DNA of 64,000 bases, taken from NCBI GenBank assembly GCA_023052935.1, contig CM041297.1, forward strand, positions 85,548,021 through 85,612,020, given 5' to 3'. The number at the start of each line of letters is the position of its first letter. Within the stretch, counting starts at the first letter, position 1. This DNA is from Piezodorus guildinii (taxonomy: Eukaryota; Arthropoda; Insecta; Hemiptera; Pentatomidae). Positions 12,755 to 21,867 of this stretch are shown here, piece after piece. A program made the position numbers and the translations under genes. The notes under the pieces were generated by a model, which saw only the letters and a list, made by a program, of their open reading frames with translations, had not been told where the DNA came from and did no database searches.

Positions 12755-12985
12755 AAGTGTGCAGTCAAAAGAACACACAATTAAGATATAAACTTAATAA
12801 AACTGGTGCCGACGTTTCGGCCTAAGTTATAAGCCTTCTTAAACAATGCAGCATTGTTGTGAAGCTATACTTCAACGCCCTGAAGAAGCATATAATTTAG
12901 CCAAAACGTCGGCACCAGTTTATTAAGTTTATACCTTTATTGTGTGTTCTTTTGAATGCACCTTGAACTAACTTCTCCCCACTTA
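12755..12985. repeat. Foldback repeat with hammerhead-like cores
   Basis: Long inverted arms pair across the element. The left arm has 'agttaagtgtgcagtcaaaa', 'gaacacacaat', 'aaacttaataaaactggtg' and 'ccgacgtttcggc'. The right arm has the complement, 'aaacgtcggcaccagttta', 'ttaagttta', 'attgtgtgttcttttgaa' and 'tgcaccttgaactaact'. The centre carries 'gccctgaagaagc'. It is the same family as the foldbacks at 10079, 15945, 20378, 21868, 41371 and 50870. Confidence 0.8.
12877..12913 (+). ncRNA. Hammerhead-ribozyme-like core (decayed)
   Basis: GCC-CTGAAGA (12877-12886), an imperfect stem II, AAAAC (expected GAAAC), then GTC-GGC (12908-12913). Stem I (GCC/GGC) is intact. The G-to-A change in the GAAA box should abolish activity in this copy. 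Confidence 0.35.
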
Positions 12986-13254
12986 CTCACACAGTCAACC
13001 ATTCCTCTTCACGAATAATAATTAAATTGTAAAAGTATAAAGAAGTTAATAAGTAATAAAAAATTAAGTTATTGAAGAATAATGAAATTCTATTTTAGAT
13101 TGAACTTAGAGAGATGACTGCATCACAACATAAGATCAATGTTATTTGCATCATTTCTCAATGGAACTGATATAATTTCATGTTATTTCTTTTTACTTAA
13201 ATTTAAATGTTAAAACATACCATGTTTTTAGATTTTTTAGACCATTTTTCCAGA

Positions 13255-13515
13255 ATATATAAATAGATTATTACTATGATTATGGTTGCGAGTTCAAACC
13301 CAGTAGATAAACGTAGGATTTTTCAGAAAGAAAACATTCTTGGATAATGCGTTCATCGGAGGGAATGTAAAATGGTGGTTCCGATCCTGTGCGCTATGAG
13401 GTATTAGCTAAAGATCCCTATCCTAATTAAAACTGGATAAACAAAACTAAAGACCACTGTAACATCGCCCGATTAACCACAGGAGCATAAAACGAATTTA
13501 TATGAATAAACCAAC
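13255..13515 (+). mobile_element. tRNA-derived SINE, family 2
   Basis: B-box-like 'gagttcaaacccag' is followed by the family body ('ggtggttccgatcctgtgcg', 'attagctaaagatccctatc', 'acatcgcccgattaaccaca') and an A-rich tail ('atgaataaacc'). The next copy begins about 20 bp downstream in the same orientation. Confidence 0.7.
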
Positions 13516-13534
13516 AAAAATAATAATCTCTCAA

Positions 13535-13770
13535 GTTATAAAGTGGCTAACAGCCTACTAAGCCAAAAATAGCGTGTTCAAACCTAGCAAATAACTCTAG
13601 GGTATTTTAAAGGGAGTAAAAAATTCTTGGTTTAGCCGTCTGTCGTAGGGTATTTAAAATGGTGGTCCCGATTCTGTGCGAGGTACTCGTTAAAGATCTC
13701 TATCCTAATTAAACTTGGTTAGACATAATTTAGAACTACCAGCATAAAGAGATGTCAAATGAATTAATAT
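13535..13770 (+). mobile_element. tRNA-derived SINE, family 2, tandem neighbour
   Basis: Head 'gtggctaacagcctactaag', B-box-like 'gttcaaacct', body 'gggagtaaaaaattcttgg', 'ggtggtcccgattctgtgcg', 'ggtactcgttaaagatctc', and tail 'tcaaatgaattaat'. Direct tandem placement with the preceding copy could be two insertions or a local duplication; their differences favour independent insertions. Confidence 0.7.
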
Positions 13771-14381
13771 ACAATTATCATTATTGAATTGCTTAAATAA
13801 ATTTTCCTAATTTATTAATCCATTATGAGATAGGATAAGACGAAACTATTTTTCTTGACTATATCAGTTTTTAGAAGGGCTGAATAGAGAGCGCTAGTGT
13901 AGGTAGACTAAACGGGAGTCCTAGCATTGAGGGGCGTGAAGGATTGCCCCATAACTCTCCCGCCTCGGTTCTCTATTCAAACCACCCTGATTTAGGGTAG
14001 AAATTTTGTTATCAGTCTCTATTGTCATTAGAAAATTGCGGAACCGTTTACCTGCTGTCTTCTAACATGGCTATATCACAAGGAAGGGTAGGAGATGATT
14101 CAACTAATTCATACCTGAAACAGAAGAAATATAATTAGAATGTTTCATGTAACTATATTGTTACATATAAGTGTAAAAATGTTATATAACACATAATAAT
14201 CAATTATAATTTTGATTAATTAATTTAATCTTCTTGACGATTTTTTTCTGTTTTTCAATATTTCGTTTTTATCCACTTGGATTATTTCAAGTTCTAAAAT
14301 ATTTCTACCTATATTATCAATATATATATATATATATTTTTATTTAACTTATTAAATATTGATTATTGAATAAATGATCTA
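13771..14381. other. Non-coding; GC-richer structured block at 13865-13990
   Basis: The block 13865-13990 is GC-richer and self-complementary. 'gaatagagag' near its start pairs with 'ctctattc' near its end, and 'ggggc' at about 13930 pairs with 'gcccc' at about 13947. The rest is AT-rich, with a short (TA)n at 14320-14337 just before the mariner. Confidence 0.4.
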
Positions 14382-14410
14382 TTGGGTTGATGCAAAATTA
14401 ATGCAGGTTT
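14382..14410 (+). repeat. mariner terminal inverted repeat (left)
   Basis: 29 bases starting TTGGGTTGATGC and ending GCAGGTTT, adjacent to the TA target-site duplication. Exact reverse complement of 15251-15279. Confidence 0.97.
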
Positions 14411-14458
14411 TTAGTAGGTATTGTAAATACGCCATATCTTTACTTTAACCATATATAT

Positions 14459-15090
14459 TTAATCAAAATAATTTCCATCTGAATCGATGCACTTTTGCCA
14501 ACGTTCAACAAGCTTTCTTATTCCACCAGAAAAAAAATCCGAATCCCTGGACTCAATGAAATCACGAAAAGAATTTTCAATGTCGTCCTGGTTTTGAAAA
14601 TTTTTCTCCCTCAAAAAGTTGTCCAGATGCCTGAAAAAGTGGAAGTCTGTAGGGGAGAGGTCAGGTGAATAAGGCGGATGTTGGAGAACTTCGTAGCCCA
14701 ACTCGTGCAATCGTCGAAGCGTTGGTTGTGCAACGTGTGGTCTGGCGTTATCGTGGAGCAGGATCGGCCCCTTCCGATTCATCAATGCTGGGCAAAGACG
14801 TTGCAATTTTTGAGTTCCGAGTTCCGCCGCCATTTCTCGTGTGGTTTTGGTTGGGTCTTCTTCCACTTTTGACCTCAGCTGGTCATTGTCCAGAGCAAGA
14901 TGACGGTCCCGACCTTCCTTGTCTTCGAGGTCGAAATCTCCTCTGCGAAACTTCTGGAACCAACGCTGCACCGTGCACTCATTAATAGCCCCCTGACCCC
15001 ACACTTCATTAATATTACGAGCCGTTTGCGCAGCGCTGCGCCCTAATCTAATTCGTAAAAATAAATTTGACGAAAATCGCACTTTGACAT
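14459..15090 (-). pseudogene. mariner transposase, frameshifted and internally deleted
   Basis: A mariner transposase inserts the element at TA sites using an N-terminal helix-turn-helix DNA-binding region and a C-terminal D,D34D catalytic domain. The natural ATG is at 15088-15090 (MSKCDFRQIYFYEL). One missing base at about 15047-15052 throws this start out of frame, and the long frame continues from 15082 as '..RLGRSAAQTARNINEVWGQG'. The N-terminal domain ('TVQRWFQKF', 'DNDQLRSKVEEDP') then runs directly into 'LQRLCPALMNRKGPILL'. About 138 residues are missing in frame, including the first catalytic Asp. The second Asp (HDNARPH) and third (YSPDLSPTD) remain, as does the usual C-terminus 'WQKCIDSDGNYFD'. 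The junction has a 7-bp tandem duplication (plus strand 14812-14825, gagttcc twice). Catalysis is impossible; an HTH-bearing protein could be made only if translation starts at a non-ATG codon. Confidence 0.93.
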
Positions 15091-15250
15091 TTTCGATTCA
15101 AGACCTTTGAACACACTGAACAAAACGATTTTACTAAACAAATTCATGGTGAAAGAGAGGGTATTAGATAAGGTTTGTTTTGGTATAATAATGATCAATG
15201 TTAGGATTAGCTTTGTTTACACAATTGGAATTAAGATATTGCAATAGAGG

Positions 15251-15279
15251 AAACCTGCATTAATTTTGCATCAACCCAA
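15251..15279 (-). repeat. mariner terminal inverted repeat (right)
   Basis: Exact 29-base reverse complement of the left repeat, followed by TA. Confidence 0.97.
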
Positions 15280-15281
15280 TA

Positions 15282-15944
15282 TATTTTGAATTTTAAAATA
15301 TATTCAGAGGCAATAAATTATACAAGAATTTTCCATAAAGGAACGCAAGTCCTAATTAGATGTAATGCAACAAGATAAGTGGAACTAGGTTTAATTTCCA
15401 TTTTGGACATTTGATTTACCTTTGAACAGTATAAAAATGGACCATTAAAAAAAACATGGACTATTAAAAAAAACATCAGTTATTAAAAATCTAAATTTTT
15501 GTTATACGAATTTCATTAACTCGCAATACCAATAATAAGGTTATTACAGTAATAAATTTTGGACCACAGTAATTTGTAAAATCCCTCACTCTCTGTACGA
15601 TTCATAGTATTTTTGATCAATGTTCTTTTGAAGATTGTAATTTCTAGAAATATTTTAGTACTAGAAACAAACAGACAAAGTGGACAAAAAATAAATAAAT
15701 ATTAAAAAAAAATCATTAAGTAGAATTAAATTATTTGATGATAATTTGATACCAGACATAAAATTTAGAATAGAAATAACATTTTTTTTTGTTTCATTAG
15801 AATAATAGTTTGGATCATTGATTGATTTGTGGTTTTATCAGTGTTCGTTGTTTTCTTATTTTTTTAGTTTTACTATGAAGGCTAAAAGCCCGCCTTAAAT
15901 TTTTTAAAAAATTATTCTCAAAAGGAGCTGTGCCAGAGAATATA
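15282..15944. other. AT-rich non-coding DNA
   Basis: There is a short local duplication 'ccattaaaaaaaacat' / 'ctattaaaaaaaacat' near 15440-15476. Otherwise nothing is recognised. Confidence 0.5.
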
Positions 15945-16190
15945 AGACAGATAAGATGGTTGAGGATGTGTTCATCAAGAAAAACTATGGTGCCGACGTT
16001 TCGGCCTACATTCCTTGCAAGTGTAGACTTGATATGGTTGAGATAATCACTTTTGAGATAAAGTCACAGAGTCAAACCTGATGAAGGCCCACAATGTAGG
16101 CTGAAACGTAGGCACACAACAAATAAGTTTATCTTATTGTATGTGTTTGTTGATGACCGCACCCTCAACCATCATATATTCTTATAAATA
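15945..16190. repeat. Foldback repeat with hammerhead-like core
   Basis: The left arm 'gatggttgaggatgtg...ggtgccgacgtttcggcctac' pairs with the right arm 'gtaggctgaaacgtaggca...gaccgcaccctcaaccatc'. The central part includes 'acctgatgaaggcccac'. The ends 'gatggttgag' and 'ctcaaccatc' are exact complements. Confidence 0.8.
16078..16112 (+). ncRNA. Hammerhead-ribozyme-like core
   Basis: CTGATGA at 16078-16084, then A and a stem II of the GGCC...GGCT type (16086-16102), GAAAC at 16103-16107, then GTA-GGC. Both catalytic boxes are intact. Stem I is weak here (upstream 'aac' does not pair fully with 'ggc'). Confidence 0.4.
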
Positions 16191-17483
16191 TTTACTTTTA
16201 TACGCCAGTGCCAACCATCAGTTTTAAATTATACAGTGAAAATATACTTTTGTTTTTCATCGTCGTTATGTTATTTAAAAAAAAAACTGGAAACAGCTAC
16301 TTGCAGACGAGAAAAACAACCAAAAAGTCACATGCAACCTGGCAGAGAAATTTAAAAGCTAGTGTTGACAAACCGTGAGGTTGACTTCCAATAAGGACCT
16401 GACACATGCCTCCCTAAGACACGATCCTAATCAGACGTTCAGAGTCTACTTACACGAGCAATAAGTCGCCGAGTTATAAATAACAGTAGCTCCAATGCTC
16501 AGCTTTCCCGCCCTATTTATTGGCGCTCATTTTTCTTCCAGCCGCTTTAATATTCGCAACAACCCCCAAAATGAAATTTCTTACCCCTAACGTCCCTTTT
16601 TCATTCCCTCTGTCAAACTATTATTTATGCCCCTTCGGTGTGTGTGTGTGTGCGCTATGGCGTCTTTAAATTGAAAATAAAATTAAATTTCTGTCAAGCT
16701 AGGGGTGATTTACGCTTTATACTCCCGCCAAAGAACAATGGAGTATTATTATTCCATTTTTTTCCCTTTAAAATTCCATAATCTCTGTAATAATTCATGC
16801 CTGATTTTTAACTTTTTTCTATATTAAAAAGAACGGAACAAAACAAAAACTAAAAGTAAGATTAAAATTGTTGACATCAAACTTTTAATATATACCCGCT
16901 GGATATTTTTAATTTTCAACATGTGATGCAATACATTTAAATCTTTATTTAAGGCCACACAACACGGTAAGAGAAGAGGTAGGTGAAAATTTGTGAAAGC
17001 GAGTGCTTGTGAGAGTTCACGAAAGTAGCGCGGGAGGTAGAAATGATTTTTTTAAAAATTCATATAACATCAAATATTAGTTCTTAAAAAAATCCTGTTA
17101 TATAATTAAATATATTATTTTTTTTAACGATGACAACAAACCAAAATGATAAAATTATATCAGAACAAATAATTGTAATATATGCCTTATGAAAACATGT
17201 TGTTAAAATAATCCATTTAAAAAAATTAAACTGTATTTATAACAAAAATAATTCGTCGTAAGTGCGTGAGAGTATATGACAATTGACAATCACCGATATC
17301 ATAGGGACCTTCAAACATTTTCATATTAAATCCCTTACTCTCGCCGAGTAGCGCGGTCTTTGGATTATATTATTAATTATTGGTTGATACCTTGAGGTCT
17401 GCTTGGGAACTTCATACATTTTCTTAATATAAATCGAATAAAAAAACGCTGCAAATTATTACACAATGGTTTACTATTTCCTA
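16191..17483. other. Mostly unique sequence; GC-richer part at 16330-16740
   Basis: The interval 16330-16740 is less AT-rich and shows no repeat hallmarks except a short (GT)n at about 16640-16654. It could be regulatory or simply unique DNA. From 16740 on it is AT-rich with nothing recognised. Confidence 0.35.
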
Positions 17484-18418
17484 ATTACTATATTAGGGTG
17501 TAACTGTTAATCTTTTCGATTTTTCTCTATCTTCAATAATAACCGATTTTTGGTGGAATTACATCTATTATAATTTGTGACTTGAATATACAGGGCAACT
17601 TTTTTGTTCATCGTGCTTTACTGAAAACTTTATACATATTTTTCTGTATCTTCAAAAATAACTAAGTAATGGGCGTGATTACAGATAAAATTTCAGTATT
17701 TTTCTTTTCTTTTTTATAATTATTTTTGATTTCTGGCCCTTGACTTCGTGGTGTAATCTCCTGGGAGAATATACCCATGATTCTCGATGAGATTTTACAG
17801 GGTAGGGTCATCACTCCCTGTGCCTATTTTTGCGAGTGGCCACCATTTGTCTGACGGGTCTCACATATCCGGGGGAGAGGCTGTGAGTGAATCCCCATTA
17901 AATTATATCCTTATAAAACCCCGCCGGGACTGGGATTCGAACTCAGAACCTTTAGCATGAGCTCCCCTTTTTATAATGATTAGTGTTTTTTTTTTTTTTT
18001 TGGTTAAAAAATACTAATACATTTTTTCTCCATGTTCGAAAATAACCGAGTTACAAGCCTATATATAGGCAAAGTTTCAATTTTTTACTTTTTAAAAATT
18101 TACTTTACTGATTCTAAAACTCTATACATAACTGAGTTATGGGCGTATTTATGGACCTAGTTTCATTAAAACAAAAATAAATAATTATTCTTTGTTTTTA
18201 GGTTAAAAAACACTAATATTTTTTTTCTCTGTCTTTAAATATAACTGAGTTATTGAATTAAATCATTTCTAATCGGCTGTCATTTTAAAAACAACCAGCT
18301 GATATCAAAGTCTAGGTGTTAGGATCATCGTTGCATGCCCTTGTATTTTTGAGGCGAATTTTAAAGTAATTGGTGCAGTAGTTTCGGAGAAATACCGCGG
18401 ACGACACACAAACGTTTT
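17484..18418. repeat. Repeat with internal diverged tandem units, interrupted by a SINE
   Basis: The motif 'tttttctctatcttcaaaaataac(t/c)gagttatgggcgt' recurs at about 17520, 17640, 18030, 18120 and 18220, each time followed by 'aaagtttca(t)ttttt'-like sequence. The right end reads 'gcagtagtttcggagaaata' and 'ccgcggacgacacacaaacg'. No coding potential is visible. It looks like a non-autonomous element built from internal tandem repeats. The SINE family 3 piece at 17851-17960 lies between two blocks of units. Confidence 0.55.
17851..17960 (-). mobile_element. tRNA-derived SINE, family 3, truncated
   Basis: It matches the element at 5424-5579 from its 3' end ('ctgacgggtctcacat' on the plus strand) through the B box ('gggattcgaactcagaacc'), then stops before the A box. 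It is nested in the tandem-unit repeat at 17484-18418. Confidence 0.7.
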
Positions 18419-19035
18419 TTCATTTTATTTTATTTTTTCGTTATTCGGGTACTACCTATCATGAAAAGTAAGCCCTAAAATTTTGAGGGAGGGTAATTGT
18501 TTTTTTTGTCGATTACAAAGGTTCATTATTAAAAATAGTTAAATAAAAATCGTTTAATAATTTTATAACCCCGAGATTAGTTCTTTACAAATTCAGTACA
18601 TTCCCTTAGCCATGCATTCAGTTGTAAAAAGGTTAACTGAAACTAAAGGAAGGAGAAGTCTTGCGGATTTAATAAATTTATAGGAAGGAGGGGGAGAGGT
18701 GAACAGACCCCATGTGAGTTAGAGCCGTAGCACGATGAAGGTTTATGATGGCGTTAGTTTTATGAGGATATGCCAGAATTTGTGGGCTCATACTTTCATA
18801 GAGGTTATCAATTCTTTTCCGGCTCCCGGAGGAATTGTGGCGCCGAGATCTCAATAATTCTGAATAACACGACTTATTTACAACTGGCAGGGTTCTGTTG
18901 CAATAGCAGATTCGATACATCGATATATTGGAAAGTTCGATGTTTATATTGCGTCAGGGAAGTTCGGAGTAGTGAATGCCAAGGGCGCCAACGATAATTA
19001 TTTTTTTCAAAATGAGGAAGTCATCGGTGAAATTC
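18419..19035. other. Non-coding; unique, moderately GC-rich at 18680-18990
   Basis: Overlapping short frames occur on both strands (18678-18997). None has recognisable similarity, and the presence of frames on both strands argues against coding. Confidence 0.35.
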
Positions 19036-19800
19036 TTATTTTTTTTATTTTTTTATTGAGAAATATTACAGTTTGTTACATAATGAACAGTAGTAATAGA
19101 GATGTAGTACACATTCATACAATATATACAGAATAATGATGATAAAGTCAAATTACATAAAATCGGAAATAAATAAATTCAAACATATACAAGAAAATAA
19201 CAATTAATAAAAACAACAAACAAATCAAAACAACAACCTGTAGTAGAGATAAATACAAGTTGGGAAATAAATAAAAATCATACAAGCAAACTTAACTATA
19301 TAAAATATATACAATCTGCTAAAGGGACCCTAGACTCCGCTGCTCCCTCCACAAGTGGAGTTTACAAATGTTTACAAAACGTCGCGGGGCCACTGCCGTT
19401 TCAATCTTGAGTGGGTGGAGCTGGAGAGCGATTGAGCAAGAGGATTAGGTTGATGAAGAAGGTTCTGATGGAATTTGGAGAATTTGGATGGTACCAGGTC
19501 TAAAATAAATGGAATATTAAGGTCGTGGTGTAGGGTACAGTTGGTAACGTAATAAGGAGCATTAACTATTGTTCGAAGGACTTTGGATTGGAAGGATTGG
19601 ATACGTTTGATGTTAGAATGTTTAGTTGTCCCCCATAGTTCAAGTCCGTAGGTCCATATAGGTTTCAGTACTGTCTTATATATTAGTAATTTGTTGTCGA
19701 CTGTAAGATGAGATGGTGAAATTCTAGTGATTTAAGTGACCCATCGCATAAATCCCCAGGTCTTATTAAGAAGGAATTCGGTATTTAATTGGATTATATT
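19036..19800 (-). mobile_element. Jockey-like LINE, 5'-truncated, with A-rich tail
   Basis: The insertion is on the minus strand. Its 5' break is at about 19800 inside ORF2, the ORF2 stop is at 19374-19372, a 3' UTR of about 330 bp follows, and it ends in 'caataaaaaaataaaaaaaa' at about 19056-19037. The length and tail fit target-primed reverse transcription with 5' truncation. Confidence 0.8.
19372..19800 (-). pseudogene. LINE ORF2 fragment: end of Jockey-type reverse transcriptase protein
   Basis: There is no ATG, so it is easily overlooked. The minus strand reads 'LNTEFLLNKTWGFMRWVT', a stop (plus positions 19731-19733), 'VDNKLLIYKTVLKPIWTYG', 'LELWGTTKHSNIKRIQSFQ', 'SKVLRTIVNAPYYV', 'LHHDLNIPFI' and 'RLKRQWPRDVL' before the natural stop. 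The block order 'NKLL-Y-K-LKPIWTYG--LWG' ... 'SKVLR-IV-APYYV' is diagnostic of the post-RT region of Jockey-clade LINEs. Only one internal stop in about 140 codons points to a fairly young copy. Confidence 0.85.
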
Positions 19801-20377
19801 TTATTTTGTAATTAAGAAACCAAAAAAAAATACAAAAAAAATCAAGGTTAATAATATCATTTTAATAAGGCTTGAGCTAAAAATGAAAAGCTTTGATTAT
19901 TAATACAATTGGATTGTACTTTTGAAGTACTTTTTATAGATTTTCAACTATAACTGTCCCTTAATGTTTTGCTATTCCACAATTGTATGAAACAACACAT
20001 TTCCTAAAAAATATTCGAGGAAGGAGTCAAATAAATAATACCCAAAATTATAAAGGCATTTTAAATAATAATATATATAAAAGGCTGGTATAACTTTAGA
20101 TAAATGTACTTGTCGTTTTACTTTTTCTTTTCTTCTTTTCTACTAGCTGACTATACGAAGAACTTCTCCTTCACAGCTGAAGGATTTCACGAAATCTAAA
20201 AGCTTTTTTGTTTTTTTTAAATTATGAAGTGAACAAAACAACCTTCTAAATGAAGAAAATCGATGAATTATTTTATTATTAGAAGATTTAATAATAGTGA
20301 AAGAATTAATCACATGAGGAAGATGGTTGGGGGTTGCGATCATAAAAAAACAACAACACACATTAGCGAGTAGTACT
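19801..20377. other. AT-rich non-coding DNA
   Basis: The minus-strand frame 20143-20361 has low-complexity, lysine/serine-rich composition and no recognisable similarity. Confidence 0.45.
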
Positions 20378-20452
20378 TATTTTAATTGTGTGCCAACATC
20401 AGGGCTGAGATAAACAAGATAACAACTAATGCAATTAGAATATTTATAATAA

Positions 20453-20455
<3 letters not shown>

Positions 20456-20490
<35 letters not shown>

Positions 20491-20792
20491 TACCATTACA
20501 ACCCATGAAGGGTCTTGGGCTCAGTACATATAGAGATTCGTACTGTTTCTAGGCCAACGGCAGTGCAATGAGGTGATTAGGCCTTAATCACGCTCAGCCG
20601 CCAGGTTTTTCCCCAATTAATTTGGGTACCCACTTTATAGAGGCTGGGTCTGCCCCAGGAGGGTCTCCATACCCTAGGGTCGCCCCCCGACTGAATTAAC
20701 AGAATAAATAATATTCTGCCACAGCCGGGATTCGAACCCAGGACCCGGAGCACAGCAGACTAGTGCTCTATCCACTAGACCACGCCGCTCCC
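20456..20792 (-). mobile_element. tRNA-derived SINE, family 1, with poly(T) 3' tail
   Basis: Read on the minus strand: 'ggagcggcgtggtctagtgg' (A box within), B box 'GGTTCGAATCCC', a body of about 250 bp ('ctctataaagtgggtaccca', 'aggcctaatcacctcattgc', 'gagcccaagacccttcatgg'), ending in 31 T (plus-strand A-run 20456-20486). Other copies are at 24565-24768 (minus), 51164-51475 (plus) and 56389-56675 (plus). The T-tail is on the same strand as the Pol III promoter boxes, unlike ordinary poly(A)-tailed SINEs. Confidence 0.88.
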
Positions 20793-20913
20793 ATAAGTAA
20801 TTAATAAATCCCATAAGTAAGTAATTAATTAAATTTATTATTTATATAAATATTATTATGTACCTAACTTTATTAATATTCTAATTGCATTGGTTGTTAT
20901 CTTGTTTTTCTTA

Positions 20914-20952
20914 GCCCTGACGAAGGCCCACGATGTAGGCCGAAACGTCGGC
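20914..20952 (+). ncRNA. Hammerhead-ribozyme-like core, best preserved
   Basis: Stem I GCC (20914-20916) pairs with GGC (20950-20952). CTGACGA is at 20917-20923, an extra A at 20924, and stem II is GGCC (20925-20928) with GGCC (20938-20941). GAAAC at 20942-20946 and GTC at 20947-20949 follow, with AC/GT able to form the two-base-pair stem III reported for minimal retroelement hammerheads. All consensus core bases are present. The unpaired A before stem II is the one departure. Confidence 0.5.
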
Positions 20953-21009
20953 ACACAATTAAAATAAGTATTAGTTGTTAATCTGTGTTTTTTATTTATT
21001 TTTTTATTT

Positions 21010-21145
21010 TTTTATGACCTATTTATATGACCAATTTATTAACATTTATTTTACTCTAAAACTCTAAAGTTCACCTTTCATTTACTATAATATTATTCTA
21101 AAGGGATTGACCAAGATTAAATAAAGAATTATTAAAAAAATTACC
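21010..21145 (+). mobile_element. LINE 3' end of the 'attctaaaggg...aataaataaagaatt' family
   Basis: Shared landmarks are 'ttactctaaaactctaaagtt', 'atattattctaaagggattg' and 'aaataaagaattatta'. The same 3' end occurs at 46985-47105 and 58925-59035. A short conserved block ending in an ATT-rich tail is typical of LINE 3' UTRs. No coding part remains here. Confidence 0.55.
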
Positions 21146-21867
21146 ATTTATAAATATGCCATTTTTTATCATCAAACCAATGCTGGATTACTACCATCCC
21201 CCTTCCCTGACATCATAATCAATGATTATTGTATAAAAAATAAAAGGGACTTGGTATTTTAGTCAATTACTGTTATCCCGCCCAATGTTATTACAGTACA
21301 TTCATAAATTTACAATAATAACGGGCCGTCATTTTCCAGACTATCGAATCGGAAGGATCCGTGACCCCGAAGAGAAAATATCTCCTCGAGATTTTTCCGA
21401 AGGAACCACCCTTTCGGATAATTCTTCGATTATTCTTTTCCAAGAGAGTTCTCCTTCAATAAAAACATAAACATGATATTTCAGACAAAAAGCATATGGA
21501 ATCCGGTAGAAATTATTTATGCATTCAGTGGGTCCATTTTCTTTTTGTCAATTGAAATGTATTCATTTATTCGGGAAGCCTCGGTTAAGTAATGTATTCA
21601 TGTATTCAATACTATACCCTTTCCATTATCGTCTAGATATTATATTTATTAACTATAATGTCTCTACTTCCACCTTTTAGTGTAAGTTCATTAGCCTGGG
21701 TAGGATTGTCCCGATGTAGATTTTTGTTTTAAATACATACATATTGGATTGCCGTGTGGGGGTACATGTTCTCAGGGTCCTCAGGAAATTGATTCCATTT
21801 GAATATTAAATGTGGGGGAGTTTAGAATGCGCCTCTCCTAATACTGAATAGAGTTAGAACGAATAGT
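21146..21867. other. Non-coding, nothing recognised
   Basis: The frame 21285-21470 lies in a slightly GC-richer patch, but its translation is not recognisable. Confidence 0.4.

Larger units (their letters stand above)
14382..15279 (-). mobile_element. mariner (Tc1/mariner, cecropia/Hsmar1-like), internally deleted, 898 bp
   Basis: A TA dinucleotide flanks both ends (14380-14381 and 15280-15281). The 29-bp terminal inverted repeats are identical in all positions. The transposase is on the minus strand. Complete mariners are about 1.3 kb, so about 0.4 kb is missing from the middle. The perfect TIRs and clean target duplication indicate a fairly recent insertion, mobilised in trans or deleted after insertion. 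Confidence 0.95.
20378..20985. repeat. Foldback repeat split by a nested SINE
   Basis: The left arm (20378-20452: 'ttaattgtgtgccaacatca', 'gataacaactaatgcaatta', 'gaatatttataataa') pairs with the right arm (20871-20985: 'ttattaatattctaattgca', 'ttggttgttatctt', 'tcggcacacaattaaaataa'). A SINE family 1 copy (20456-20792) sits in the loop. The left arm has lost the middle of its hammerhead-like core (gtgtgccaacatcaggg); the right arm keeps it whole. A short duplication 'cccataagtaa(g)taattaa' lies at 20790-20830. Confidence 0.8.

Noticed and set aside
14665..14985. 106-residue plus-strand open frame inside the mariner
   Set aside because: It is the antisense shadow of the transposase on the minus strand.
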